This document shows positions 19,461 through 29,361 of a DNA stretch of 64,000 nt, one piece after another. The DNA comes from Chitinophagaceae bacterium. GTDB taxonomy: Bacteria; Bacteroidota; Bacteroidia; Chitinophagales; Chitinophagaceae. Position numbers and translations under genes: made by a program. The notes below the pieces were generated by a model. It searched no databases. It was not told the origin of the DNA and worked only from the letters and a program-made list of their open reading frames with translations. The DNA lies in assembly GCA_024707305.1 (NCBI GenBank), contig JANPZZ010000014.1, forward strand, positions 62,001 to 126,000, read 5' to 3'. Numbering within the stretch: the first letter of the stretch is position 1; each line of letters begins with the position of its first letter.

Positions 19461-21651
19461 ATGCATAATGCACTAAAATATGTACTGAATATGAAGCGAC
19501 TTCCTATTGTGATCATGATGATTGTTGCGGGTTCTTTTCTGGCTTTTCAAACAATGGGGAGGGGCTCGTCTACGCCGCCCGATAAATACCAGGAAATACT
19601 TCGTCTGGTAGGTGAGATGCTGACCCAGGCTCACTTCAGCCCGAAGGACATAAATGACGAATTCTCAGAGAAAATCTTCAATAAGTTTATCTCCGAACTG
19701 GACCCTGAAAAGAACATGTTCCATGCTTCGGATGTAAAACAGCTGAACGCCACCTACGGTAAGCAGATTGACGATGAAATTAAAGGAGCCCCCGTTACAT
19801 TCTTCCTTGCCGCTGGCAAAATATTCAATCAGCGCATGGAAGAAGCTTCAAAGATTGCGAACGAATATTTAGCTAAACCTTTCGATTTTAATGTGGATGA
19901 AAGGGTGCAACTGGATGGTGAGAAACTGGAATTCGCAACAACCGAAACCGAGATCAGAGACAGATGGCGGAAAAAAGTGAAGTATCTCGTTTTGGAACGT
20001 TATGTTGACCTTCTTGATACAAGAGAAAAAAACAAAGGAAAAGAAGGCTTTGAAGCAAAAACCGATGCAGCGCTGGAAAAAGAAGCCCGCGAAAAAGTGC
20101 AGAAAGTGATCGACAGGCTGTTTGAACGTTTCCGTAATAAATTTAATGATGATGATAAGTTCAGTGTATTTGTGAATGCAATCACCACTACAATGGATCC
20201 GCACACTGAATTTTTCCCACCCGTAGATAAAAGATATTTTGATGAAGAAATGAGCGGCCGCTTCTTTGGAATCGGTGCTTCACTACAATACGATGAGGGC
20301 AATATCAAAGTTGCAAGTATTATAACCGGAAGCCCTGCGTGGAAATCCGGAGAATTGCAACCCGGCGACGTGATTCAAAAAGTGGCTGAAGGTGCTGCAG
20401 AACCTGTTGACCTTGCAGGTTATGTTGTAACGGATGCGGTGAAAGTGATTCGTGGGAAAAAAGGTACTGAGGTAAGGCTCACTGTGAAAAAAGTGGACGG
20501 CTCTGTCAAAGTAATTAGCCTGATCCGCGACCAGATTGTACAGGATGAAACATTCGCACGAAGTGCAATTGTGAAAAACGATAACAGCAAGATTGGCTAT
20601 ATTTTCCTGCCCGAGTTTTATGCCGATTTTGAAAATCCAAACGGCGCGCGTAGTTATGTTGACGTGGCTAAAGAAGTCGTGAAACTTAAAGAAGAGAATG
20701 TTGACGGTATTGTAATCGATCTGCGTAACAATGGTGGTGGTTCCCTTTACGACGTGGTACAAATGGCGGGCCTGTTCATCGACGAAGGTCCGATTGTGCA
20801 GGTGAAGGATAAAGACAATCGTCCACAGGTATTGCGCGATAAAGACAAATCTGTTCTCTATAATGGTCCACTTGCCGTAATGGTAAACGAGTTTAGTGCT
20901 TCTGCATCGGAAATTTTCGCAGCAGCCATCCAGGATTATGGCAGGGGCGTGGTGATAGGAAGCACATCTACATACGGTAAAGGAACTGTTCAACGTAATA
21001 TCGGCCTGGATAGCGAGAAAGGATTCTCGATGTCGAATGCCGATTTGGGTACAGTTAAATTGACCCTGCAGAAGTTTTACCGCATCAACGGAGGATCCAC
21101 CCAATTGCGGGGTGTAAATCCTGATGTGGTTTTACCAGACCAGTTAGAGTATTTGAAATTCCGTGAAAAAGATAATAATGACGCCCTTCCCTGGGATGAA
21201 ATCAGTCAATCACCTTACAGTGCATGGAAAGGCGGTTATGATATTAATGTCGTTAAAGACATCAGTCGCGGTCGTGTTGAAAATGATTCTGTTTTCCAAC
21301 AAATAAAATTGCATACCGACTGGCTGGCGAAAAAATAGTGATCGTGATTACAGCCTGAAGCTGGATACTTATCGAAAAGATCAGAAAGATATTCGCGCAC
21401 GTTTTGCACAACTAGATACCTTGACTCGTTTGCGCGAAGAACTCAGAGTTGCTGCACTTCCAAAAGAAGTGAACCGGTGGGAGAATGATAAGAATAAACA
21501 GGACAGGTTCAATGCCTGGTTGCGCAACCTGAGCAAAGACATTTATCTTGATCAGGCTGTGAAAGTGGTAGATGATATCATCAACCAACAGAACCTGGTT
21601 AAATCCGGGAAAACACAACAACCGGAAGAAAAAGCGAAGAAAGCGTTCTAA
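19461..21651 (+). CDS. carboxy-terminal processing protease, S41 family (one frame break)
   Basis: A periplasmic serine protease of about 729 residues, Prc/Tsp-like. The N-terminus MHNALKYVLNMKRLPIVIMMIVAGSFLAF is a signal or anchor; the ATG at 19491 is the alternative start. A helical N-terminal domain (FISELDPEKNMFHASDV) leads to a PDZ domain (GRFFGIGASLQYDEGNIKV to GDVIQKV). The S41 core follows, with IDLRNNGGGSLYDVV, the catalytic Ser in NEFSASASEIFAAA and the Lys in TYGKGTVQ. The frame breaks in the A6 run 21330-21335. Removing one A joins WLAKNSDRDYSLKLDTYRKD, which carries the C-terminal domain to 21651. Members trim or degrade envelope proteins. A terminator follows. Confidence 0.93.
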
Positions 21652-21674
21652 CTTATTTGTAGAAAATATTGGAG

Positions 21675-21711
21675 AACCGGTACTGACAGCGCGTTTGTAC
21701 CGGTTTTTTTT
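21675..21711 (+). terminator. Terminator after the S41 protease
   Basis: AACCGGTAC and GTACCGGTT form a nine-pair stem followed by a T run, eight bases ahead of the dnaG stop on the other strand. Confidence 0.87.
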
Positions 21712-21718
21712 ATCCTTG

Positions 21719-23743
21719 TTACCGGATAATAACCGTTCCCATCTTTTTGGTGAGTTCAATTTCCATCTGCTTCAGATGTTCATGCGTTTGATGAAGCACG
21801 GCGTATTCTTCCTCGCTATGCTGGCGTTCCAAATCCTGCTGGTTTTCGAGCAGCATGCGTTTTATCTTTCTTAACTTAAGGTAGTTGACGGCTGAAGTCA
21901 CGATTTCCGGTGTGCGATCTTCACCCATTTTTGAAAATTGCATCAACTGGTGATCGTTGCCACGGGCCAGCGCCTGAATGAATACTTCATAAGGTTGTTC
22001 AAACAAGGCGGGTTGGTACCCGATATTCTGACCATAGGTTTTTTTCCAGTATTCACTTTCTTCATAAGGAAAATTGAGAAGTGAAACTGCAAATGCGCTG
22101 ATCTGTTGATCGGGGTGATAAATAAAGTATTGTTTGTTGGCACGTTGAGGGGTGCTCTGTACAACATCACGGAAGCTATGTACAAGTTTGATTACATCCT
22201 GGTTATCCATGAGGGAATCATCCACCATTTCTTCCAGTACATATTCTGCCACCATTTTCTCCTCGTTAAAACGGTGGGTGCCATATTCGAGCAATACGCG
22301 GGCAACTTCTCTTTCCTGCAGATCTTCTTTAAACAACAGGTTGAAAGTCGATTCGTCGAAGTTGGTCGCTTCGGCCTGTTGTGAATTGGCCTGTATATCT
22401 GGTTGGGCGTTTTTTCGCTCCAGCGAACTGATTTTATCGCGAATGAATTTGTTGACCAGCACATGTAAACCCTGCTCGTCGATCTTCAGAATTTCTGAGC
22501 ATTGTTTAATGTAGTCCTGTTGTTTGGTAAAATCCTCCGCCTTATTAATTTTCGAAATGGTTTCAGCAACGCGGTTTACCACTTCTGCTTTGCGGGTGCT
22601 GTCATTGCCTGCATCTTTCATCGCCACTTCCAGTTGGAAGAGGATGAAGTCTTTTTTATTCTGTTGAATAAATTCACGGAAGGCGGCTGCGCCTACCTTA
22701 TTTACATAACTATCCGGATCTTCTTTATCCGGAATCAGAACCAGTTTAACATTCAGTCCTTCTTCCAGGGCCATATCCAGGCCACGTAAGGCAGCTTTAA
22801 CGCCGGCCGCGTCGCCATCATAGATGATGGTAAGGTTGTTTGTATATTTTTTAACCAGCCGCAATTGATCGGCTGTAAGCGAAGTACCGCCAGAGGCCAC
22901 TACGTTTTCAATACCCGCCTGCGCCAGTGATATAACGTCGGTGTAACCTTCCACCAACAGACACTCATCCGCTTTATCGATCGCAGTACGTGCGAAATAA
23001 GAACCGTAAAGGATCTTACTTTTTACATAAATCTCATTTTCGGGAGTGTTGATGTACTTAGGCGCCCGATCACTGGGTTTCAATATGCGTGCACCAAAAC
23101 CAAGAATTTTTCCACTGTTGTTGTGAATTGGAAATATTACACGCCCGCGGTAATTATCATACAACTGATCATTGCGCAATACACTCAGCCCTGATTTCTG
23201 CAGGAGTTCAGGATTATATTGTTTTGCAATTGCGGCGCTGGTAAATGCATCCCTTCGTTCGGGAGAATACCCGAGTTGAAAGCGTTTGATGATTTCTTCG
23301 CTGAATCCTCTTTCTTCAAAATAGGAAAGACCAATATTCTGGCCTTCTTCCGTATGGAAAAGCTGTTCGGCGAAAAAACTTTGCGCAAATTGATTCAGGA
23401 TATAAAGGCTGTCGGCAGTCTGGTATTGCTGGCGTTGTTCATCATTCAGGAATGTTTCCTGAATCTCAACGCCATATTTATTGGCCAGCCATTTTAAAGC
23501 GTCTACATAACTATGCTTCTCGTGTTCCATGAGAAAGCTGATTGTGTTTCCGCTTTTACCACAACCAAAGCATTTATAGATTTCTTTCGAAGCCGATACG
23601 GAGAAGGAGGGGCTTTTTTCATTATGAAAAGGGCAAAGGCCGATATAGTTGGCACCTCGTTTTTTCAATTTTACAAAGCCGCCAATCACTTCGACAATGT
23701 CGATACGGGAAAGAATTTGTTGTATGGTCTCCTGTGGAATCAA
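21719..23743 (-). CDS. dnaG: DNA primase
   Basis: Makes RNA primers at the replication fork. At 674 residues all three domains are present. The N-terminal zinc finger reads CPFHNEKSPSFSV and YKCFGCGKSG (about 38-65). The catalytic core has YRGRVIFPIHN and GFGARIL, and its Toprim motifs are LLVEGYTDVISLAQAG and IIYDGDAAGVKAALRG. A longer C-terminal helicase-binding region ends LTKKMGTVIIR. The start is a TTG (IPQETIQQIL follows), which fits the family N-terminus. It lies five bases after a TAAATTTG element, suggesting little or no leader. The frame is intact. Confidence 0.95.
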   Translation of the reverse strand: MIPQETIQQILSRIDIVEVIGGFVKLKKRGANYIGLCPFHNEKSPSFSVSASKEIYKCFGCGKSGNTISFLMEHEKHSYVDALKWLANKYGVEIQETFLNDEQRQQYQTADSLYILNQFAQSFFAEQLFHTEEGQNIGLSYFEERGFSEEIIKRFQLGYSPERRDAFTSAAIAKQYNPELLQKSGLSVLRNDQLYDNYRGRVIFPIHNNSGKILGFGARILKPSDRAPKYINTPENEIYVKSKILYGSYFARTAIDKADECLLVEGYTDVISLAQAGIENVVASGGTSLTADQLRLVKKYTNNLTIIYDGDAAGVKAALRGLDMALEEGLNVKLVLIPDKEDPDSYVNKVGAAAFREFIQQNKKDFILFQLEVAMKDAGNDSTRKAEVVNRVAETISKINKAEDFTKQQDYIKQCSEILKIDEQGLHVLVNKFIRDKISSLERKNAQPDIQANSQQAEATNFDESTFNLLFKEDLQEREVARVLLEYGTHRFNEEKMVAEYVLEEMVDDSLMDNQDVIKLVHSFRDVVQSTPQRANKQYFIYHPDQQISAFAVSLLNFPYEESEYWKKTYGQNIGYQPALFEQPYEVFIQALARGNDHQLMQFSKMGEDRTPEIVTSAVNYLKLRKIKRMLLENQQDLERQHSEEEYAVLHQTHEHLKQMEIELTKKMGTVIIR

Positions 23744-23748
23744 GGGAG

Positions 23749-23756
23749 CAAATTTA
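23749..23756 (-). promoter_or_regulatory. -7 promoter element of dnaG
   Basis: TAAATTTG on the minus strand fits TAnnTTTG, with five bases before the TTG start codon. Confidence 0.45.
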
Positions 23757-24000
23757 CGCGTAAAGTTTCAGTATTCTAAGTGGTAACCAAAGCGTTTGGT
23801 CCATTTTCTAAATCATTGAAACAGTGACCCTTGAAATTTAGTTACAAAATACGGTTCATGCGTATTTACCCCTAAAGTTTTTCTTTTTGATAAACCCCCG
23901 ATGAGGTTACAGAAAAAAATAGTTTAAATTACAGTTACCATCCAACACCCCAGGGAAAAGTAGAGAGTAACCCCATTTTTCACTCTTAAATTTAAAACCC

Positions 24001-24384
24001 ATGGTTCAGGTTGAAATCTCCCAGTTGGCCGCCGAGTGTAATTCCTGGAGAGACACACTCCGCGGCTATCGCGAAGCACTCGCAAACGACAAATCCAAAC
24101 TCCAGGATGCCGCCCGCAACCCACTCTCCAAAGATCAGCTCCAGGACGTAGAGCACCTCCAGAATCAGTTTCACATTCAATTGATCAACATTCATGACCT
24201 CAAACACGCAATCAAAAACCATCAGAGAAACATGGACATGGAATTGAACGTAAACAAAGGTCAACTTCGTGAAGAAACGCTTGCTATTCACGAAAATCTA
24301 TTTGAACAGTACAACCAGCAGGAAGGAATGTTGCTGGAACTGCGAGGAGAATTTAATTGCTTCCTCGATTCACTTCGATCGTAA
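24001..24384 (+). CDS. small coiled-coil protein, unknown
   Basis: A 127-residue soluble protein without signal or membrane segment. It is rich in Glu, Gln, Asn and Leu and almost entirely helical by inspection, with LKHAIKNHQRNMDMELNV and LFEQYNQQEGMLLELRGEF suggesting a helical hairpin or coiled-coil dimer. The upstream 257 bases (23744-24000) hold only the divergent dnaG promoter and A/T-rich sequence. I do not recognise the family. Codon use looks like its neighbours. Confidence 0.7.
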   Translation: MVQVEISQLAAECNSWRDTLRGYREALANDKSKLQDAARNPLSKDQLQDVEHLQNQFHIQLINIHDLKHAIKNHQRNMDMELNVNKGQLREETLAIHENLFEQYNQQEGMLLELRGEFNCFLDSLRS

Positions 24385-24586
24385 CCCAACCAGGTTTTTA
24401 GTCGTTGGTTACAGGAAATATTTTACGATTGTTTCAACCCGTCGGCTGAGTTCACAAATGGTACTACGCGGTATTCACTAATACCGGGGAGTAGACGCTT
24501 ATCAATGCCAATTGCTTTAAGCCTTCATCCTGGCGATCACAAGTATCGCAGTAATCCTTATTGTCTTCACCTCAAAAACTCCGACG

Positions 24587-26716
24587 ATGCCTGAATTTGA
24601 TACCTCACACGTAAAAAATATTGTCCTGCTGGGCCATGCTGGCTCCGGCAAGACAAGCCTGGCGGAATGCATGTTATATGAAGCCGGACTCATTAACCGC
24701 CGTGGAAATATTGCTGAAAACAACACCACGGGCGACTACCACGAACTGGAACAGGAGCGTGGTAATTCTATCTTCAGTAAGCTACTCCATACAAAGTGGC
24801 GCGGTTACAAAATAAACATTATTGATACTCCCGGATATGATGATTTTGTTGGTGAAGTATTATCGGCGTTGCGTGTTGCCGACACCGGCGTGATGTTACT
24901 TAATGCAGTAATGGGCGTAGAAGTGGGCACTGATGTAATTTGGGAATATACCGAACGTTTCCGCACCCCAATGATTTTTGCTGTGAACAAACTGGATGAC
25001 GATGCAGCCGATTTCGATAAAACTGTTCGTGAAGCGCAGGCGCATTTTGGAAGTAACGTTGTTGTAGTGCAATATCCACGTCAGACGGGTGCCGGCTTTC
25101 ATGAAATTGTAGATGTGTTAAAAATGACTTTGTATAAATTCCGGGATGCTGGCGGAAAGCCAGAAAAATTGCCGATTCCGGATGATGAGAGAGAAAAGGC
25201 CGATCGGTTACATAAAGAACTGGTAGAAGCGGTTGCCAGTAATGATGAAACACTCATGGAAAAATATTTCGACCGGGGAGAACTGGATGAAGAGGAATTG
25301 AAAACCGGGATGAAAAAAGCAATGATTGCCCATGACATTTTTCCTTTATTCTGTCTCTCAGCAGAACGGAATATGGGTAGTGGCAGGTTGATGGGATTTA
25401 TCGACAACGTATGTCCCAGCGCCAATGAGATGCCAGCTCAGCAAACAAAAACCGGAGGTACGGTTGCCTGCGATGTCACAGGACCTGCCTGTCTGTTTAT
25501 TTATAAAACGGTGAGTGAGCCGCATATCGGAGAGCTCTCATTCTTCAAAGTTTATTCAGGCATTGTAAAATCGGGCATGGAACTCGAAAATGAAACGACC
25601 GGCGTGATAGAGAAACTTTCCCAATTGTTTCTGGTAGAAGGGAATAAACGCACTGCCGTAAATGAACTTGCTGCCGGCGACATTGGTGCCACCTTGAAAT
25701 TAAAAAACACACATGTCAATAACACACTCCACGCACGCGGAAAGAGTATTGAACTGGAGCCCATTGTTTTTCCGCCACCGAATATGACAGTGGCGATAGA
25801 GTCACTGAAAAAAGGAGAGGAGGAGAAGCTGTCGCAGGCTTTACACGTATTGCGTGAAGAAGATCCGACTTTCCAGGTGGAAGTTTCGCCAGAGTTAAAA
25901 CAGACGCTTATACATTGTCAGGGTGATATGCATCTTGCTGTAGCAAAATGGAAGATTGAACGGAATCACAAACTTGAAGTAAGATTTGTGAAGCCGCGTA
26001 TCGCTTACCGCGAAACCATCCGGAAATTGGCGGAAGCCAGTTACCGTCATAAAAGCAAAGTGGGGGCGCAGGACAGTTTGCCGAAGTGTTTATGCGGATT
26101 GAACCCTGGGTGGAAGGAATGCCCGATCCATCTGGACTTAATGTAAGGGGGCGAGATGTACATACGCTCGATTGGGGAGGAAAACTGGTGTTTTACAATT
26201 GCATAGTCGGTGGCGCCATTGATGCCCGCTTCCTGCCTTCTATATTTAAAGGTGTAATGGAAAAGATGCACAACGGCCCCCTCACCGGTTCGTACGCACG
26301 CGATATACGTGTATCGGTTTATGATGGGAAAATGCATGCGGTTGACAGTAACGATATCTCGTTTAAAATCGCCGGACTGCAGGCATTCCGCCAGGCATTC
26401 CAGCAGGCAGATCCGCAGATACTGGAACCTATTTATCGGGTGGAAGTATTATGTCCGGATGATCTAACCGGGGCAGTCATGGGCGATCTCCAGAGCCGCC
26501 GTGCCCTGGTAGAAGGAATGGATAGTGAAGGACATTTTCAAAAAATCATTGCCAAAGTTCCTCTGGCTGAAATGGACGGCTATTCGTCCTCTCTCCGTTC
26601 GCTCACACAGGGCCGCGCCCGCTTCAATATGCGTTTCGAAGGGTATGAACCCATGCCATTTGAATTGCAGAAAAAGACTGACGGAAGAATACGAAAGAGA
26701 GAATGTGGAAATGTGA
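24587..26716 (+). CDS. elongation factor G-like translational GTPase, second type (two frame breaks)
   Basis: A GTPase of about 709 residues acting on the ribosome. It has P-loop GHAGSGKT, G3 DTPGYDDF and G4 NKLDDD. Switch I reads ERGNSIFS where canonical EF-G has RGITI, which marks a secondary EF-G (FusA2 type). Frame breaks lie at AAAA 26051-26054 (one A missing; repair gives HKKQSGGAGQFAEVF, the expected domain IV entry) and AAAAA 26671-26675 (one A too many). The second repair ends the protein LTEEYERENVEM with the stop at 26714-26716; otherwise it ends at 26733. Either way the final codons already consist of octamer-repeat sequence. Its role beyond classical EF-G is unknown. Confidence 0.9.
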
Positions 26717-26935
26717 AAAATGCGGAAATGTGAAAAAGAGGGAATGTGAAAATGTGAAAATGTGAAAATGTGGAAATGTGGAAATGTGGAAATGTGGAAA
26801 TGATGTAGCAACATGGCGATATGTAAATGTAAAAATTGGAAAAGGCGATAAACGGTAAGCTGTCTTTCCTAATTTCCCATTAGCATATTGCCATATTATC
26901 ATATTGCCACATTTCCCTCTCAATTCATTGCATTT
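26699..26935. repeat. Octamer repeat array, largest tandem copy
   Basis: From the last EF-G codons to about 26806, units of GTGAAAAT and then GTGGAAAT repeat almost perfectly. After an irregular core, reverse-type units (CATATTGCCATATT, CCACATTTCCC) run from 26877 to 26930. The EF-G stop codon is inside the first unit. Confidence 0.8.
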
Positions 26936-27006
26936 TTTCATCAATTGGTTCATCCTCTTATTTCTCGACCGCTGTGTTCATATTAGGTTTGTGCAAAACG
27001 AGAAAT

Positions 27007-27418
27007 ATGAAGAAGGATCAGTCTTATAATGTTGGTGATGTGGGTTGGTTCATTCGCTGCGAATGCCCAGGAGTCTGCACCAAACACCAGCAAACAGTAT
27101 ATGCAGATTACAACTATTGAATCCGTTGTGTCGGGCGGTCTTGGCCGTTCGCGTATGATTGTTACCACTGCCGACGGGAAGCAAAAGGAGTCAAACCTGG
27201 AGAACCTCTTCAGTATGGCGGGTATCAATTTTAAAAATATTAAAGAGAACGAAAGTAATATTCTTACCACGCTAAAGGAATATACCGATGCTGGCTGGAA
27301 ACTCGATCACGCTACTTCGCTTACATTAAGTCCCAGCGAAAGCGGTGGCAACGGAATATTTATGACACGTTATTTACTCTCAAAAGCAGATGAGAAAAAG
27401 GTTTTTAATTGCAAGTGA
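27007..27418 (+). CDS. small secreted protein, unknown (one frame break in the signal peptide)
   Basis: About 136 residues. From ATG 27007, removing one G at 27015-27016 gives a clean signal peptide, MKKISLIMLVMWVGSFAANA. The uncorrected frame instead forces a start at 27029, without basic residues. The mature part begins QESAPNTSKQYMQITTIESV and includes GLGRSRMIVTTADGKQKES and an ending FMTRYLLSKADEKKVFNC. The pattern (a DUF-like small alpha/beta domain with a variable-length repeat-free core) is known from many Bacteroidota secreted proteins of unknown role. I do not recognise it. A terminator follows. Confidence 0.7.
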
Positions 27419-27439
27419 CATAACAGAGGGGTAAACGAG

Positions 27440-27473
27440 CCGGCTTTTCTACAAAGGTAGTAGCCGGTTTTTT
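27440..27473 (+). terminator. Terminator after the small secreted protein
   Basis: CCGGCT and AGCCGG with an inner CTAC/GTAG helix are followed by six T. Confidence 0.78.
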
Positions 27474-27671
27474 GTTGTTGGAAACCTGTGTAATTTCCCT
27501 GCTCCGATGTTTTTACTACCACATACTGCGTGAAAAATAACATACAAACTCCGTCATTTTCACATGGAAATGCCTACTGACCGGTTTAACTTTCCTGCAT
27601 CACAGGGCCCGTGATGCGGGGATGCCGAAAACCGGTTTTTAAAACAGAGTAGGCGACTAAATCGTATAGCC

Positions 27672-28254
27672 ATGAAAAAGATCTGGTTTCGTACTTGTAA
27701 CTTTATTTTGCTACTCGCCATTTTTTGTAGCAATATTTCTGCCCAGGAAAATGGAGGCCGCGGGGTAAAACCGCAAGTGCCTGTGGATATTTCAGCCACA
27801 AAATTAATTGACATCGTTCAGGCTTCAGATCCCTCTTTTATTCGCACTCAGAATGAGGAACAAGCTGCACATTTTCTGCGAAATAAAAACACTAAGATCC
27901 TGGATTACCTGGTTACCAGGTATCCGCAGTATGGTGTGCTCGATGTGGACGTTAACGACCCCGCCACCACGTGGTTCGGACTAATCTGCGCGATGTATGA
28001 AGCAGTGGGTTTTCGTCCTCTGAATAGTGTCAAATTCAACAACGTATCATATCTTCAGGAAATCCCAGCCTGGCTTGATTGTGCAGTGGGTGTAATTGGA
28101 GCGAGTTTTGGCGTAAGTGAAATTGTAAAGTAGTCTCGGAACCTTCTCATATGGTTCAGTTTGGACGGTCGTGAAGTTCGTTGTAAAAAAATATGTGGTG
28201 GGCTGGTTGGGAACGGCAATTGCCTTATACAACATAGCTAATGAATGTTTTTGA
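27672..28254 (+). CDS. secreted protein of unknown function (one frame break)
   Basis: About 193 residues. The signal peptide is clear (KKIWFRTCNFILLLAIFCSNISAQ). The frame breaks at AAA 28127-28129; removing one A joins FGVSEIVSSLGTFSYGSVWT to VVKFVVKKYVVGWLGTAIAL and a stop at 28252-28254. The C-terminal region is hydrophobic and glycine-rich and could be a membrane hairpin or a small-protein-like toxin fold; this is speculation. The recurrent lone Cys residues (LDCAVG, NECF) may pair. A longer continuation than the first stop is supported by its regular composition. No family recognised. Confidence 0.66.
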
Positions 28255-28321
28255 TCTATATTTCTAAACGGTGGTTCAGACTATTACCGTTAATAGCAAC
28301 AGAACACCACAAACCTTTTCT

Positions 28322-28537
28322 ATGACAACATTCAGTAATTACTTCCTGGTGACGATTTGCAGCATCGCCATTATTATTAACGTCCTTCGGATCATTAAAA
28401 TAATTTTCGATCCGGTGATGATGAAGCACCCTGTATTTGATTTTCCCACCAATAAGCTCCATCGCGTATTAATGTTGCTTTGTGCAATCCTGGTGTTGTT
28501 ACTTTTCGTGTTATTAAAATTGGAAATTGTCAAGTAA
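28322..28537 (+). CDS. small two-helix membrane protein, unknown
   Basis: 71 residues if started at ATG 28322. The in-frame codon at 28271 gives 88 but adds a polar segment before the first helix. There are two membrane helices (YFLVTICSIAIIINVLRIIKII and VLMLLCAILVLLLFVLLKL) joined by a short polar loop with MMKHPVFDFPTNKLHR. It lies 67 bases after the previous gene. No family recognised, so reality of the gene rests on its composition and on the terminator that follows. Confidence 0.5.
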   Translation: MTTFSNYFLVTICSIAIIINVLRIIKIIFDPVMMKHPVFDFPTNKLHRVLMLLCAILVLLLFVLLKLEIVK

Positions 28538-28599
28538 CGGTTCACATGCTAACATAGACAAAATTGACAGGAGAAGAGATTCAACCTGCTCCTGCACAA

Positions 28600-28627
28600 A
28601 ACAGCCCCGCTATTTTGCGGGGCTGTT
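28600..28627. terminator. Terminator between convergent genes
   Basis: AACAGCCCCGC and GCGGGGCTGTT make an 11-pair stem with a 6-base loop, symmetric enough to act in both directions. T-run is short on the plus side. Confidence 0.82.
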
Positions 28628-28662
28628 TGTGCTTTTAACGAATCACATATTTCCTTAGCTAA

Positions 28663-29329
28663 TCAGCTATCGAATTTTACGCACTCGTTCAATTCTTTTT
28701 CGGTGTAGGCCAGACCATATTGTTTTAACACATCATCAGGAACACCATTCCATTTGTTAGGAGTATTACCAACATAGCCAAGGTCTTTTATACCAATTTC
28801 AGAAGTATAGTAACCAGTTGCTGTGAGATTGCGCATGAGGTTGAAGAAAGCAACACCCTGCTGCATTTTCAGGAGCTGCCTTTTCGGGGTATGCAATCTG
28901 GTCGATGATCTCGATTTGCTGGGCCTCTATGCAGTCTTTAAATGCATTTTCAAAACGTTTCAGGCATTGTACATCCAGCCAGCGGAGTCCACCACGCATG
29001 GGCAATTGATGCGTCGGCATATCTTTTACGATGAACTCGATGAAGTCGGGCACTTTTGCTTCAGATGCACTTCCCCCAAATTCGTCTTTGGGAATTATGA
29101 TATCTGCCAGCAATGTGATGGTAGCCATTTCATGTGCGGTAAAGAATTTGTCCATTGCCTGCAACTGGCGCTCGCGGTCGCGTTCCGCATCATAGCGGTC
29201 AATCTTCATGTCCGCGAGGGGATCATTCTTATCAGCTGTTTTGGAATCATTGGTATTGCAGGCAACAGCAATGGCTCCAGTTGCAATGGCTCCACCAGCA
29301 AGAAGTTTAAGCGATTTTCTACGATCCAT
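28663..29329 (-). CDS. gluconate 2-dehydrogenase subunit 3 family protein (one frame break)
   Basis: About 221 residues, the small partner of the GMC oxidoreductase encoded just upstream. The N-terminus MDRRKSLKLLAGGAIATGAIAVAC carries a twin-arginine motif and ends in a lipobox-like Cys, so it may be a Tat-exported lipoprotein. The core has MDKFFTAHEMATITLLADIIIPKDEFGGSA, the motif region of this family. The frame breaks at the TTTT run 28866-28869. Removing one base joins PEKAAPEMQQGVAFFNLMRN and gives the C-terminus through KELNECVKFDS. The small subunit helps export and assemble the flavoprotein. Confidence 0.88.
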
Positions 29330-29361
29330 AATGCTTTATTTTAACCGATAACGGTAATGGT

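Noticed and set aside
20283..21104. Long minus-strand ORF of 273 residues
   Set aside because: It lies wholly inside the S41 protease gene on the opposite strand and has no recognisable domain.
26464..26953. Minus-strand ORFs with His/Phe/Ser/Thr-rich translation (FHISTF type)
   Set aside because: They are translations of the octamer array; composition is explained by the repeat and no start signals are present.
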